Below, in pieces: positions 21,263 to 27,763 of a stretch of DNA of 28,466 bases. Made by a program: the position numbers and the translations under genes. The first letter of the stretch is position 1; the number at the start of each line of letters is the position of its first letter. Location of the stretch: contig DATHTO010000169.1 of the NCBI GenBank assembly GCA_035463115.1, positions 1 through 28,466 of the forward strand, given 5' to 3'. Below the pieces are notes generated by a model that was not told where the DNA came from, did not search any database, and saw nothing but the letters and a program-made list of their open reading frames with translations. The DNA is from BPGL01 sp035463115. GTDB taxonomy: Bacteria; Actinomycetota; UBA4738; HRBIN12.

Positions 21263-21898
21263 GTGCCGGAGGTGACCTGCCCCGCCTGTCACACGCGTCG
21301 AGCGATCGACGCCGACGCGAGCGGCTACACGTGCGACGAGTGCGGCGCGGAGTGGGACTTCGTCACGTGCTCGTCGTGCGGGAGCCGGTTCCACGCGGCG
21401 CCCGACGCTCCCGCGTGGCGCTGCCCGACGTGCGGCGCCGAGAACGCCCGCCCGCATGCCGGAAGGACGACAGCGTTCGCAGGCTCGGAGCTTCCGCTCG
21501 GGCCGAACCGCATGATGATCCTCGGCGCCGTGGGCGTGATCCTGATCGCGCTCGTGACGTGGGCGTTGACACGCGACGGCGACGACACGGCCGGCGGAAC
21601 AGCGCCCACCGCGACCGCGCCGGCGCCGACCGACGTGGCGTCGGTCAACCAGGCGCTGTGCTCCCACCTCGTCGACATCCAGTCCCTCCGGTTCGATGCC
21701 CTCGGCGAGGTCGCCTCGACGCTGCGCGACGACGCCGCCGCGATCGACGCCGCGGGCGATCCCGACCTCGCGCGCGACGTGACGCGCCTCGCCCGCCGGG
21801 TGGCGGCGCTCCAGCGCGCGTACGACACACCCGAGACGGAGGACGACGACGCGGCGACCCAGGCGGTCCTCGACGCCCTGGCGCCGATCCCGTGCTGA
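21263..21898 (+). CDS. Double zinc-ribbon, single-pass membrane protein, unknown function
   Basis: 211 residues. Two zinc ribbons come first: C6xxC9 with C24xxC27, and C36xxC39 with C54xxC57. After a short linker there is one membrane segment (about 84-102, MMILGAVGVILIALVTWAL), a Thr/Ala/Pro-rich stretch and a helical C-terminal domain of about 80 residues, which includes LARRVAALQRAY and ends in an isolated cysteine (C211). With no signal peptide and the ribbons first, the ribbons should be cytoplasmic and the helical domain outside. Cytoplasmic zinc ribbons plus an extracytoplasmic domain is a common design for small sensors or assembly factors, but no family is recognised. It is 35 bp after the duplicated lipoprotein gene, with its own -10 box. 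Confidence 0.8.
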   Translation: MPEVTCPACHTRRAIDADASGYTCDECGAEWDFVTCSSCGSRFHAAPDAPAWRCPTCGAENARPHAGRTTAFAGSELPLGPNRMMILGAVGVILIALVTWALTRDGDDTAGGTAPTATAPAPTDVASVNQALCSHLVDIQSLRFDALGEVASTLRDDAAAIDAAGDPDLARDVTRLARRVAALQRAYDTPETEDDDAATQAVLDALAPIPC

Positions 21899-21928
21899 TC
21901 GGTTCCGCGAGGCGCGGGTCCGGCGTCG

Positions 21929-21955
21929 TTAGCACTCCGCATCCGAGAGTGCTAG
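21929..21955. promoter_or_regulatory. CIRCE operator (HrcA binding site)
   Basis: TTAGCACTC (21929-21937), 9-nt spacer, GAGTGCTAG (21947-21955). It matches the CIRCE consensus TTAGCACTC-N9-GAGTGCTAA except for the last base. It abuts the hrcA -10 box (21956-21961) directly, so bound HrcA would cover the promoter and autoregulate hrcA-dnaJ. Confidence 0.97.
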
Positions 21956-21961
21956 TACCAT
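21956..21961 (+). promoter_or_regulatory. -10 box TACCAT, hrcA-dnaJ promoter
   Basis: TACCAT follows CIRCE without a gap and ends 9 nt before the hrcA ATG at 21971. There is no Shine-Dalgarno. The neighbouring operator strongly supports this as a real promoter and validates the same hexamer seen upstream of leuS, holA and lepA. Confidence 0.7.
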
Positions 21962-21970
21962 CCGAGAACG

Positions 21971-23023
21971 ATGGCGGAACAGCGTCCCGAGCTCGGTCCC
22001 CGCAAGGCGGCGGTCCTCCGCGCGGTGGTCGAGGAGTACGTGCGCAGCGGCGAGCCGGTGGGTTCGGAGACGATCGCCGAGCACGCCGGCCTCGGGGTGT
22101 CGAGCGCGACGATCCGCAACGAGATGGCGGCGCTCGAAGAGCTCGGCTACCTGAAGCACCCGCACACGTCGGCGGGGCGCATCCCGACCGACCAGGGGTA
22201 CCGCCACTACGTCGACTCGCTGCCGCCGTCCGGCAAGCTGCGTGACACGCAACGACGGGCGATCGCCGGCCACTTCGCCGAAGCGATCCTCGATCTCGAA
22301 GAGGTCCTGAAGGGGTCGGTCCAGCTCCTGTCCCGGCTCACCCAGTACGCCGGCCTGGCCGTGCCTCCGTCGGCGAACGACGAACCGCTCGTCCGGCTCG
22401 AGCTCGTCGACATGGGACCCACGCTGATGATCCTCGCGATCGGGCAGCACGGCCGCGTCGACAAGCAGGTCTTCGACCGGCCCGAGGCGCTCGAGGCCGG
22501 CGCCGTCGCCGAGATCGAGCGGCGGCTCGGTGCGGTCCGGGGCATGACGTACCTCGACGCCCAGGTCGCGCTGCTGAAGATCGCCGCCGAGGTGTCGCCC
22601 GACGCCCACGACCTCGTGCTCATGGCGGCGGACACCCTCCGCGCGGCGACCCAGGGCGACCGCGCCGCGCACGTCGTCGTGGGAGGTGTGTCGAACCTCG
22701 CCGACGACGCGCAGACCTGGCGGCTGCAGACCCTGCGGCGGCTCTTCGAGACGCTCGAGCGCGAGCAGGAGATGCTGCGGGTGCTCCAGGACGTCACCGG
22801 ACCCGCCGACCAGGTTCGCGTGACGATCGGCGCGGAGCACCCGACCACCGGTGAATGGGAGGCCTCGATCGTCACCGCGCCGTTCCGTGCCGGGGACACC
22901 ACCGTCGGCACGATCGGCGTCGTGGGGCCGACGCGCATGGACTACCTCTCGGCGATGACGTCGGTCCGCGCGGTCGCGAAGCGGTTGTCCGAGCTCGCGG
23001 TCGAGCTCGAGCAGGAGCGATGA
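21971..23023 (+). CDS. hrcA: Heat-inducible transcription repressor HrcA
   Basis: 350 residues, the usual HrcA length. The N-terminal winged helix (about 8-80) has RKAAVLRAVVEEYVRSGEPVG split by the family's SETIA, then VSSATIRNEMAALEELGYL and HPHTSAGRIPTDQGYRHYV, all HrcA hallmarks. The GAF-like dimerisation region and inserted domain follow, ending with IGAEH, TAPFRAGD and IGVVGPTRMDY. It represses chaperone genes by binding CIRCE, and needs GroE for activity in well-studied cases. The perfect CIRCE at its own promoter shows autoregulation. The stop overlaps the dnaJ ATG (ATGA). Confidence 0.98.
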   Translation: MAEQRPELGPRKAAVLRAVVEEYVRSGEPVGSETIAEHAGLGVSSATIRNEMAALEELGYLKHPHTSAGRIPTDQGYRHYVDSLPPSGKLRDTQRRAIAGHFAEAILDLEEVLKGSVQLLSRLTQYAGLAVPPSANDEPLVRLELVDMGPTLMILAIGQHGRVDKQVFDRPEALEAGAVAEIERRLGAVRGMTYLDAQVALLKIAAEVSPDAHDLVLMAADTLRAATQGDRAAHVVVGGVSNLADDAQTWRLQTLRRLFETLEREQEMLRVLQDVTGPADQVRVTIGAEHPTTGEWEASIVTAPFRAGDTTVGTIGVVGPTRMDYLSAMTSVRAVAKRLSELAVELEQER

Positions 23024-24132
23024 GCACCGTGCGTGATCTGTACGAGGTGCTCGGCGTCTCTCGGGATGCGTCCCACGAGGACATCAAGCGGGCGTACCGA
23101 CGCCTCGCGCGCGAGCACCATCCCGACGTGAACGGCGATCCGGCGGCGGAGGAGCGCTTCAAGGAGCTGACGGGCGCGTACGAGATCTTGTCCGACCCCG
23201 AGAAGCGGGCTCGGTACGACGCGTACGGTGCGACCGGGGGGCCGGCCGGCCAGCCGTTCAGCGATCTGCAAGACATCTTCGACGTCTTCTTCGGACAGGG
23301 CGGCTTCGGCGGCTTCGGCGGTGGCGCCGCCCGCCGTCGTGGGCCGCGCTCGCCAGCGCGCCGCGGCGAGGACATCGCGGTTCCCGTCCGGCTCACGTTC
23401 GCCGAAGCGGCGTTCGGCGCTCGGCGCGACCTCGAGATCGACCGACTCGTGACCTGCGACCTCTGTGGTGGCAGCGGCGCGCACCCGGGGACGTCGCCCG
23501 TCGCGTGCAGGACGTGCGGCGGCGCGGGCGAGGTGCAGAGCGTGCGCCGGAGCGTCTTCGGGACCCTCATGACGACGACGACGTGTCACGCGTGCGACGG
23601 CACGGGCCAGGAGATCCCCGACAAGTGCGAACGCTGCCTCGGTCAGGGCCGGATCAGGATGCCGGCCACGGTGACGGTCGACATCCCCGCGGGCGTGGCC
23701 GACGGCATGGAGCTCCGGGTGGCCGGCAACGGCCACGCGGGCTTCGCGGGCGGATCCGCGGGCGATCTGTTCGTCCGCATCGAGGTGGAGCCGTCGGCGG
23801 CGTTCGAGCGACGCGGGCAGGACCTGTTCTCGGTCCTGGACGTCTCGATCACGCAGGCGACCCTCGGCGCCGAGCTCGACATCGACGGCCTCGACGCGGT
23901 CCAGCGGATCGTGGTCGAACCCGGAACCGAGTCCGGCACCGTGATCCGGCTGAAGGGCAAAGGCGTTCCCAACCTGAACCGGCACGGGCGGGGCGACCTG
24001 TTCGTGACGCTCCACGTCGTGACGCCTCGGGACCTTTCGCGCGACGAACGCGACCTTCTCGCCCGGCTCGCGGAACTGCGCGGCGAGGATCGCGGTCCCG
24101 GACGCGCGCCGCTGCGGCGGCCCGAGTTCTGA
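23020..24132 (+). CDS. dnaJ: Chaperone protein DnaJ
   Basis: 370 residues. The J domain starts DLYEVLGVSRDASHEDIKRA and has the HPD triad at 34-36, which stimulates the DnaK ATPase. A Gly/Phe-rich segment follows (about 75-115, GQGGFGGFGGG). The zinc-binding domain has all four CxxCxGxG-type repeats: CDLCGGSG, CRTCGGAG, CHACDGTG and CERCLGQG. The C-terminal substrate-binding barrels end with the usual GKGVP and GDLFVTLHV. This full type I DnaJ, cotranslated with hrcA, matches the second DnaJ of actinobacteria; whether a dnaK-linked copy exists cannot be seen. The ATG at 23020 has GGAG 3-4 nt upstream. Confidence 0.98.
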   Translation: MSTVRDLYEVLGVSRDASHEDIKRAYRRLAREHHPDVNGDPAAEERFKELTGAYEILSDPEKRARYDAYGATGGPAGQPFSDLQDIFDVFFGQGGFGGFGGGAARRRGPRSPARRGEDIAVPVRLTFAEAAFGARRDLEIDRLVTCDLCGGSGAHPGTSPVACRTCGGAGEVQSVRRSVFGTLMTTTTCHACDGTGQEIPDKCERCLGQGRIRMPATVTVDIPAGVADGMELRVAGNGHAGFAGGSAGDLFVRIEVEPSAAFERRGQDLFSVLDVSITQATLGAELDIDGLDAVQRIVVEPGTESGTVIRLKGKGVPNLNRHGRGDLFVTLHVVTPRDLSRDERDLLARLAELRGEDRGPGRAPLRRPEF

Positions 24133-24159
24133 CGCGTCGGAACCGACGGCGCGCCGGGG

Positions 24160-24165
24160 TAGGCT
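24160..24165 (+). promoter_or_regulatory. -10 box TAGGCT, candidate leaderless promoter of the HIT gene
   Basis: TAGGCT ends 7 nt before the GTG at 24173, without a Shine-Dalgarno. This gives the HIT gene a start independent of the hrcA-dnaJ promoter 40 bp downstream of dnaJ. Confidence 0.45.
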
Positions 24166-24172
24166 TGCGGCC

Positions 24173-24526
24173 GTGGCGGACCCCTCGTGCATCTTCTGCA
24201 GGATCGCGGCTCGCGAGCTTCCGGCCGACATCCTCCGCGAGACCGATGACGTCGTGGCGTTCCGTGACCTGGCGCCGCAGGCGCCGACCCACGTGCTGCT
24301 GATCCCGAAGGAGCACATCGCATCGGTCGCGGACATCGAGGCACGTCACGGCCCGCTGCTCGCCGACGTGGCCCGGTCGGCGGCGCACCTCGCCCGGACC
24401 GAAGGCCTCGACGGCGGCTGGCGCCTCGTCACGAACGTCGGCCCCGACGCGGGGCAGACGGTCTTCCACCTCCATTTCCACCTGCTCGGTGGCGCTCCCA
24501 TGGGGCGGCTCACGGGGTCGGGCTGA
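24173..24526 (+). CDS. HIT family protein (HinT-like nucleotide phosphoramidate hydrolase)
   Basis: 117 residues. The histidine triad is H99-L-H101-F-H103 followed by LLGG, and the N-terminus has C6IFC9 with H48 nearby, a possible zinc site found in many HIT proteins. The core RETDDVVAFRDL, THVLLIPKEHI and GQTVFHLHFH matches the HinT branch. These small soluble homodimers hydrolyse adenosine phosphoramidates; the biological role is usually unclear. It is 40 bp after dnaJ and has its own -10 box. In the actinobacterial order I remember, an rsmE methyltransferase often sits here; it is absent in this genome segment. Confidence 0.95.
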   Translation: MADPSCIFCRIAARELPADILRETDDVVAFRDLAPQAPTHVLLIPKEHIASVADIEARHGPLLADVARSAAHLARTEGLDGGWRLVTNVGPDAGQTVFHLHFHLLGGAPMGRLTGSG

Positions 24527-24539
24527 CGTGGCGGTGCGG

Positions 24540-24545
24540 TACGAT
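24540..24545 (+). promoter_or_regulatory. -10 box TACGAT, candidate phoH operon promoter
   Basis: TACGAT lies 78 nt before the phoH GTG, so unlike the neighbouring promoters it would give a leader of about 70 nt, starting at the first of two hairpins. Confidence 0.4.
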
Positions 24546-24549
24546 GCGT

Positions 24550-24609
24550 GAGGCCGTCCGGATGGGCGGCTTCATCGTTCGACCAGGAGGGAACGGGGCG
24601 CAGGCCCCG
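24550..24609 (+). promoter_or_regulatory. Structured phoH leader: two hairpins flanking an AGGAGG
   Basis: Hairpin 1: GAGGCCGTCC (24550-24559), loop GGAT, GGGCGGCTTC (24564-24573), 10 bp with two wobble pairs. An AGGAGG follows at 24585-24590. Hairpin 2: CGGGGC (24594-24599), loop GCAG, GCCCCG (24604-24609), a perfect 6-bp stem. The GTG start is 14 nt after hairpin 2 and has no nearby Shine-Dalgarno. No suitable start codon follows AGGAGG at normal distance. Confidence 0.4.
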
Positions 24610-24623
24610 GATCGATAGGCCAC

Positions 24624-25631
24624 GTGGCGACCGCCACCGTCCAAGTCAAGATCCTCGTCCCCGGCCACCAGTCGATGGTGGCGTTGCTCGGGCAGCGCGA
24701 CGCGTTCTTGAAGCTGATCGAGTCGGCCTTCGGCGCCGACGTCCTCGTCCGCGGCAACGAGATCACGATCAACGGGCCGGCCGATGAGGCCGAGCGCGTC
24801 GGTCGCATCTTCGAGGAGCTGCTCGAGCTGCTCGAGCGCGGCCACACGCTGAGCGAGGACTCCGTCGACCAGGCGATCAAGATGATCCGCGGCGACGTCG
24901 TCGAGGCCGGCGAAGAGGACGTCCGTCCGAGCGAGGTGCTGGGCGACGACCTGCTCTCGAGCCGCGGCAAACGCATAGCGCCGAAGACGATCGGGCAGAA
25001 GCGCTACGTCGACGCGATCCGTTCGAACACCGTGACCTTCGCGATCGGCCCCGCCGGCACGGGCAAGACGTACCTCGCCGTGGCGGTCGCCGTGCGCGCG
25101 CTGCAGGAGCGGCAGGTGTCGCGCATCATCCTCAGCCGTCCCGCCGTCGAAGCGGGTGAGCGCCTGGGCTACCTCCCCGGCACGCTCTACGAGAAGATCG
25201 ACCCGTACATGAGGCCGCTCTACGACGCCCTCTACGAGATGACGGGTCCCGACACGTTGCCCCGGTTGATGGATCGCGGCGTCATCGAGGTCGCGCCGAT
25301 CGGGTTCCTGCGAGGCCGGACCCTGAACGACGCGTTCATCATCCTCGACGAAGCCCAGAACACGACGCCCGAGCAGATGAAGATGTTCCTCACCAGGCTG
25401 GGGTTCGGGTCGAGGGCGGTCGTGAACGGCGACTCGACGCAGGTCGACCTTCCGAGCGGTCAGCGCAGCGGCCTGGCGAAGATCGAAGAGATCCTCGACG
25501 ACATCGATGGCATCGCGTTCGTCCACCTCGGCGGCAAGGACGTCGTGCGGCACGAGATCGTGCAACACATCGTGGAAGCGTACGGGCGGTTCGGCCAGCA
25601 GCAGCTGGACGTCGAACGGGGAGACGCATGA
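24624..25631 (+). CDS. phoH: PhoH-like ATPase
   Basis: 335 residues. An N-terminal KH-like region (about 5-95) leads into the PhoH ATPase: QKRYVDAI, Walker A GPAGTGKT (142-149), SRPAVEAGERLGYLPG, EKIDPYMRPLYDAL, Walker B IILDEAQN and the sensor-like VVNGDSTQVDLP. PhoH proteins are RNA-linked P-loop ATPases, and its constant neighbour is the endoribonuclease YbeY. The stop overlaps the ybeY ATG (ATGA). The GTG start at 24624 lacks a nearby Shine-Dalgarno and lies after a structured leader; the frame upstream holds no ATG, GTG or TTG close to AGGAGG. Confidence 0.96.
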   Translation: MATATVQVKILVPGHQSMVALLGQRDAFLKLIESAFGADVLVRGNEITINGPADEAERVGRIFEELLELLERGHTLSEDSVDQAIKMIRGDVVEAGEEDVRPSEVLGDDLLSSRGKRIAPKTIGQKRYVDAIRSNTVTFAIGPAGTGKTYLAVAVAVRALQERQVSRIILSRPAVEAGERLGYLPGTLYEKIDPYMRPLYDALYEMTGPDTLPRLMDRGVIEVAPIGFLRGRTLNDAFIILDEAQNTTPEQMKMFLTRLGFGSRAVVNGDSTQVDLPSGQRSGLAKIEEILDDIDGIAFVHLGGKDVVRHEIVQHIVEAYGRFGQQQLDVERGDA

Positions 25632-26089
25632 GCGACGCGCACGGACCTTCAGAACCTCCGCATACGAGGACCGTCCTGGTCTCGAACCGGCAAGACCTGC
25701 CGGTCGACGAGGACGGTCTCGCCGCACTGGCCCGCGACACCCTCGCCGCCGAGGGCCTCGACGGCGTGGAGCTCTCGTTGAGCTTCGTCGACGAGGCCGA
25801 GATCGAAGAGCTGCACGTTCGGTTCATGGACGAGCCGGGGCCGACCGACGTCCTGTCCTTCCCGCTCGATCCCGATGACGTCGACGAAGGGGGCATCCGC
25901 GTGCTCGGTGACGTCGTGATCGCTCCGGCCGTGGCGGCGCGCAACGATCCGGCCGACCCCGACCGCGAGCTCCGGCTGCTCGTCGTGCACGGGGTGCTGC
26001 ACGTGCTCGGCTACGACCACGAGGACGACGAGGAGCGCGCCGAGATGTGGGCGCGCCAGGAGCGCTACAGCGGGGTGAGGGTTCCGTGA
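25628..26089 (+). CDS. ybeY: Endoribonuclease YbeY (16S rRNA maturation)
   Basis: 153 residues. The metal-binding motif is H121-GVL-H125-VLGYD-H131, and DEPGPTDVLSFPLD with LGDVVIAP is the conserved family core. YbeY is a zinc-dependent RNase needed for 16S rRNA 3' processing and ribosome quality control. The first 13 residues are an unusual polar lead-in, but the overlap with phoH (ATGA) favours this start. The stop overlaps the corC-like GTG (GTGA). It is flanked by phoH and an era-containing run as in most bacteria. Confidence 0.97.
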   Translation: MSDAHGPSEPPHTRTVLVSNRQDLPVDEDGLAALARDTLAAEGLDGVELSLSFVDEAEIEELHVRFMDEPGPTDVLSFPLDPDDVDEGGIRVLGDVVIAPAVAARNDPADPDRELRLLVVHGVLHVLGYDHEDDEERAEMWARQERYSGVRVP

Positions 26090-27360
26090 GGTGGCTCTGG
26101 TTGTTCGCCGCGTTGTTCGTGATCCTGGGTTCGTTGCTCGCGCTCGCCGAAGCGTCCCTCACGCGGATGAGCCGCGTGCGCGCCATGGCGCTCGAGGAGG
26201 AGGGCCATCGCAACGCATCGATGCTCGTGCGGCTCGAGACGGACCCGCCGCGGTACCTGAACTCGGTGTACCTCGCCGTGATGCTCGTGCAGAACGGTTC
26301 GGCGATCCTCGTGGCCTTCCTCGCCGAGCGGACGTTCGGGGGCCTCGGGATCGCCGTGGCGTCGCTCGTGTTCACGCTCCTGTACTTCGTCGTCGTCGAG
26401 GCGATGTCGAAGACGTTCGGCGTCCAGCACAGCGACCGCGTGGCGCTGTTCCTCGCGCCGTTCGTCTTCTTCCTCGGACGGATCCTCGCCGCGCCCACGC
26501 GACTCCTGATCGGCCTCGCGAACGTCCTGCTCCCCGGCAAGGGGCTCCGCCAGGGGCCGTTCGTCTCCGAGACCGAGATCCGCTCGATGGCCGAGGTGGG
26601 TTCGGAGGAGGGCTCGATCGAGGAGGAGGAGAAAGAGCTGATCCACTCGATCTTCGAGTTCGGCGACACGATCGCGCGCGAGGTGATGGTGCCACGCCCC
26701 GACGTCGTCGCGATCGAGGACGACAAGACCCTCCGCGACGTGCAGGCGCTCGTGCTGACGCACGGCTATTCCCGGATCCCGGTGTATCACGACGACCTCG
26801 ACGACGTGCTCGGCTTCGTGTTCGCGAAGGACGTGCTCAAGGCGCTGCACCAGGGCAAGGTCGACATGCCGCTCCGCGACATCGTGCGCGAGGCTCACGT
26901 CGTTCCCGAATCGAAGAAGGTCGCCGACCTCCTCCGCGAGATGCAGCGCGAGCGCTTCCACATCGCGCTCGTGACCGACGAGTACGGATCGGTCACGGGG
27001 ATCGTCTCGCTCGAGGACCTGCTCGAAGAGCTCGTCGGCGAGATCGCCGACGAGTACGACCGCGAGGAACCGCAGATGGCAGAGGTGTCCGCCGGTGTCT
27101 ATCGCGTCTCCGGCAAGACGGCGATCGACGACCTGAACGAGGTGCTCGAGTCAGACCTGCCCGACGAGGAGTGGGACACCGTCGCCGGGCTCGTGCTCGA
27201 CCTGTTCGGCAAGATCCCGGATCCCGGCGAGGAGACGGCGTTCCAGGGGTTGTCGTTCCGGGCCGAGGAGGTGAACGGACGACGCGTCGCGACCGTCCTG
27301 ATCACGCGGCTTCCCGAAGCGAGCGAGGACGGTCACGTGGGGTCGCTCGCCCGTGAGTGA
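26086..27360 (+). CDS. HlyC/CorC (CNNM) family transporter-associated protein
   Basis: 424 residues from the GTG overlapping the ybeY stop. The N-terminal DUF21/CNNM membrane domain has hydrophobic segments at about 2-22, 61-79, 86-104 and 118-148. Two CBS domains follow (about 200-325; VMVPRPDVVAIEDD opens the first, EYGSVTGIVSLEDLLEEL closes the second), then the CorC_HlyC domain (about 335-420, TAIDDLNEVL and DTVAGLVLDLFG). CNNM proteins are linked to magnesium or cobalt efflux and sensing by nucleotide-bound CBS domains; the specific ion here is not known. It overlaps cdd by 8 bp. In this position, between ybeY and era, the gene is widely conserved in Gram-positive bacteria. Confidence 0.94.
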   Translation: MRWLWLFAALFVILGSLLALAEASLTRMSRVRAMALEEEGHRNASMLVRLETDPPRYLNSVYLAVMLVQNGSAILVAFLAERTFGGLGIAVASLVFTLLYFVVVEAMSKTFGVQHSDRVALFLAPFVFFLGRILAAPTRLLIGLANVLLPGKGLRQGPFVSETEIRSMAEVGSEEGSIEEEEKELIHSIFEFGDTIAREVMVPRPDVVAIEDDKTLRDVQALVLTHGYSRIPVYHDDLDDVLGFVFAKDVLKALHQGKVDMPLRDIVREAHVVPESKKVADLLREMQRERFHIALVTDEYGSVTGIVSLEDLLEELVGEIADEYDREEPQMAEVSAGVYRVSGKTAIDDLNEVLESDLPDEEWDTVAGLVLDLFGKIPDPGEETAFQGLSFRAEEVNGRRVATVLITRLPEASEDGHVGSLARE

Positions 27361-27763
27361 CGTCCGAGCGGAGCGGATCGACGAGGCGGTCGACGCCGCG
27401 CGCGACGCGATGGCGCGCGCGTACGCGCCGTACTCGGGGTTCCGCGTCGGAGCCGCGGTCGTCGGTGGCGACCGGATCCACCAGGGACAGAACATCGAGA
27501 TCGCGAGCTATCCGATCTCGGTCTGCGCCGAGCGCAACGCGATCGCCGCGTTCGTGAACGCCGGCGGCGGAACGATCGACGCCGTCGCGGTCGTCACCGA
27601 CGCCGACACGCCGACGCCGCCGTGCGGGGGCTGTCGGCAGGCGCTGTGGGAGTTCGGGCCCGACGCGATCGTCGTCGCGGAGGCCGCGAACGGCGAGCGG
27701 AGGCGCTGGACGCTCCGCGAGCTCCTGCCGGACGCCTTCGGCCCGGCCGATCTCGGTCGATGA
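27353..27763 (+). CDS. cdd: Cytidine deaminase
   Basis: 136 residues, the tetrameric single-zinc type. The zinc ligands are C58 (in VCAERNA, with catalytic Glu60) and C91-GG-C94 (PPCGGCRQ). AYAPYSGFRVGAA is the family N-terminal signature. It converts cytidine or deoxycytidine to uridine for pyrimidine salvage. Starting at GTG 27353 it overlaps the CorC-like gene by 8 bp, and its TGA overlaps the era ATG by 4 bp (ATGA), so it is translated inside the same run. A GTGG-rich stretch upstream is the only Shine-Dalgarno candidate. Confidence 0.96.
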   Translation: MSDVRAERIDEAVDAARDAMARAYAPYSGFRVGAAVVGGDRIHQGQNIEIASYPISVCAERNAIAAFVNAGGGTIDAVAVVTDADTPTPPCGGCRQALWEFGPDAIVVAEAANGERRRWTLRELLPDAFGPADLGR

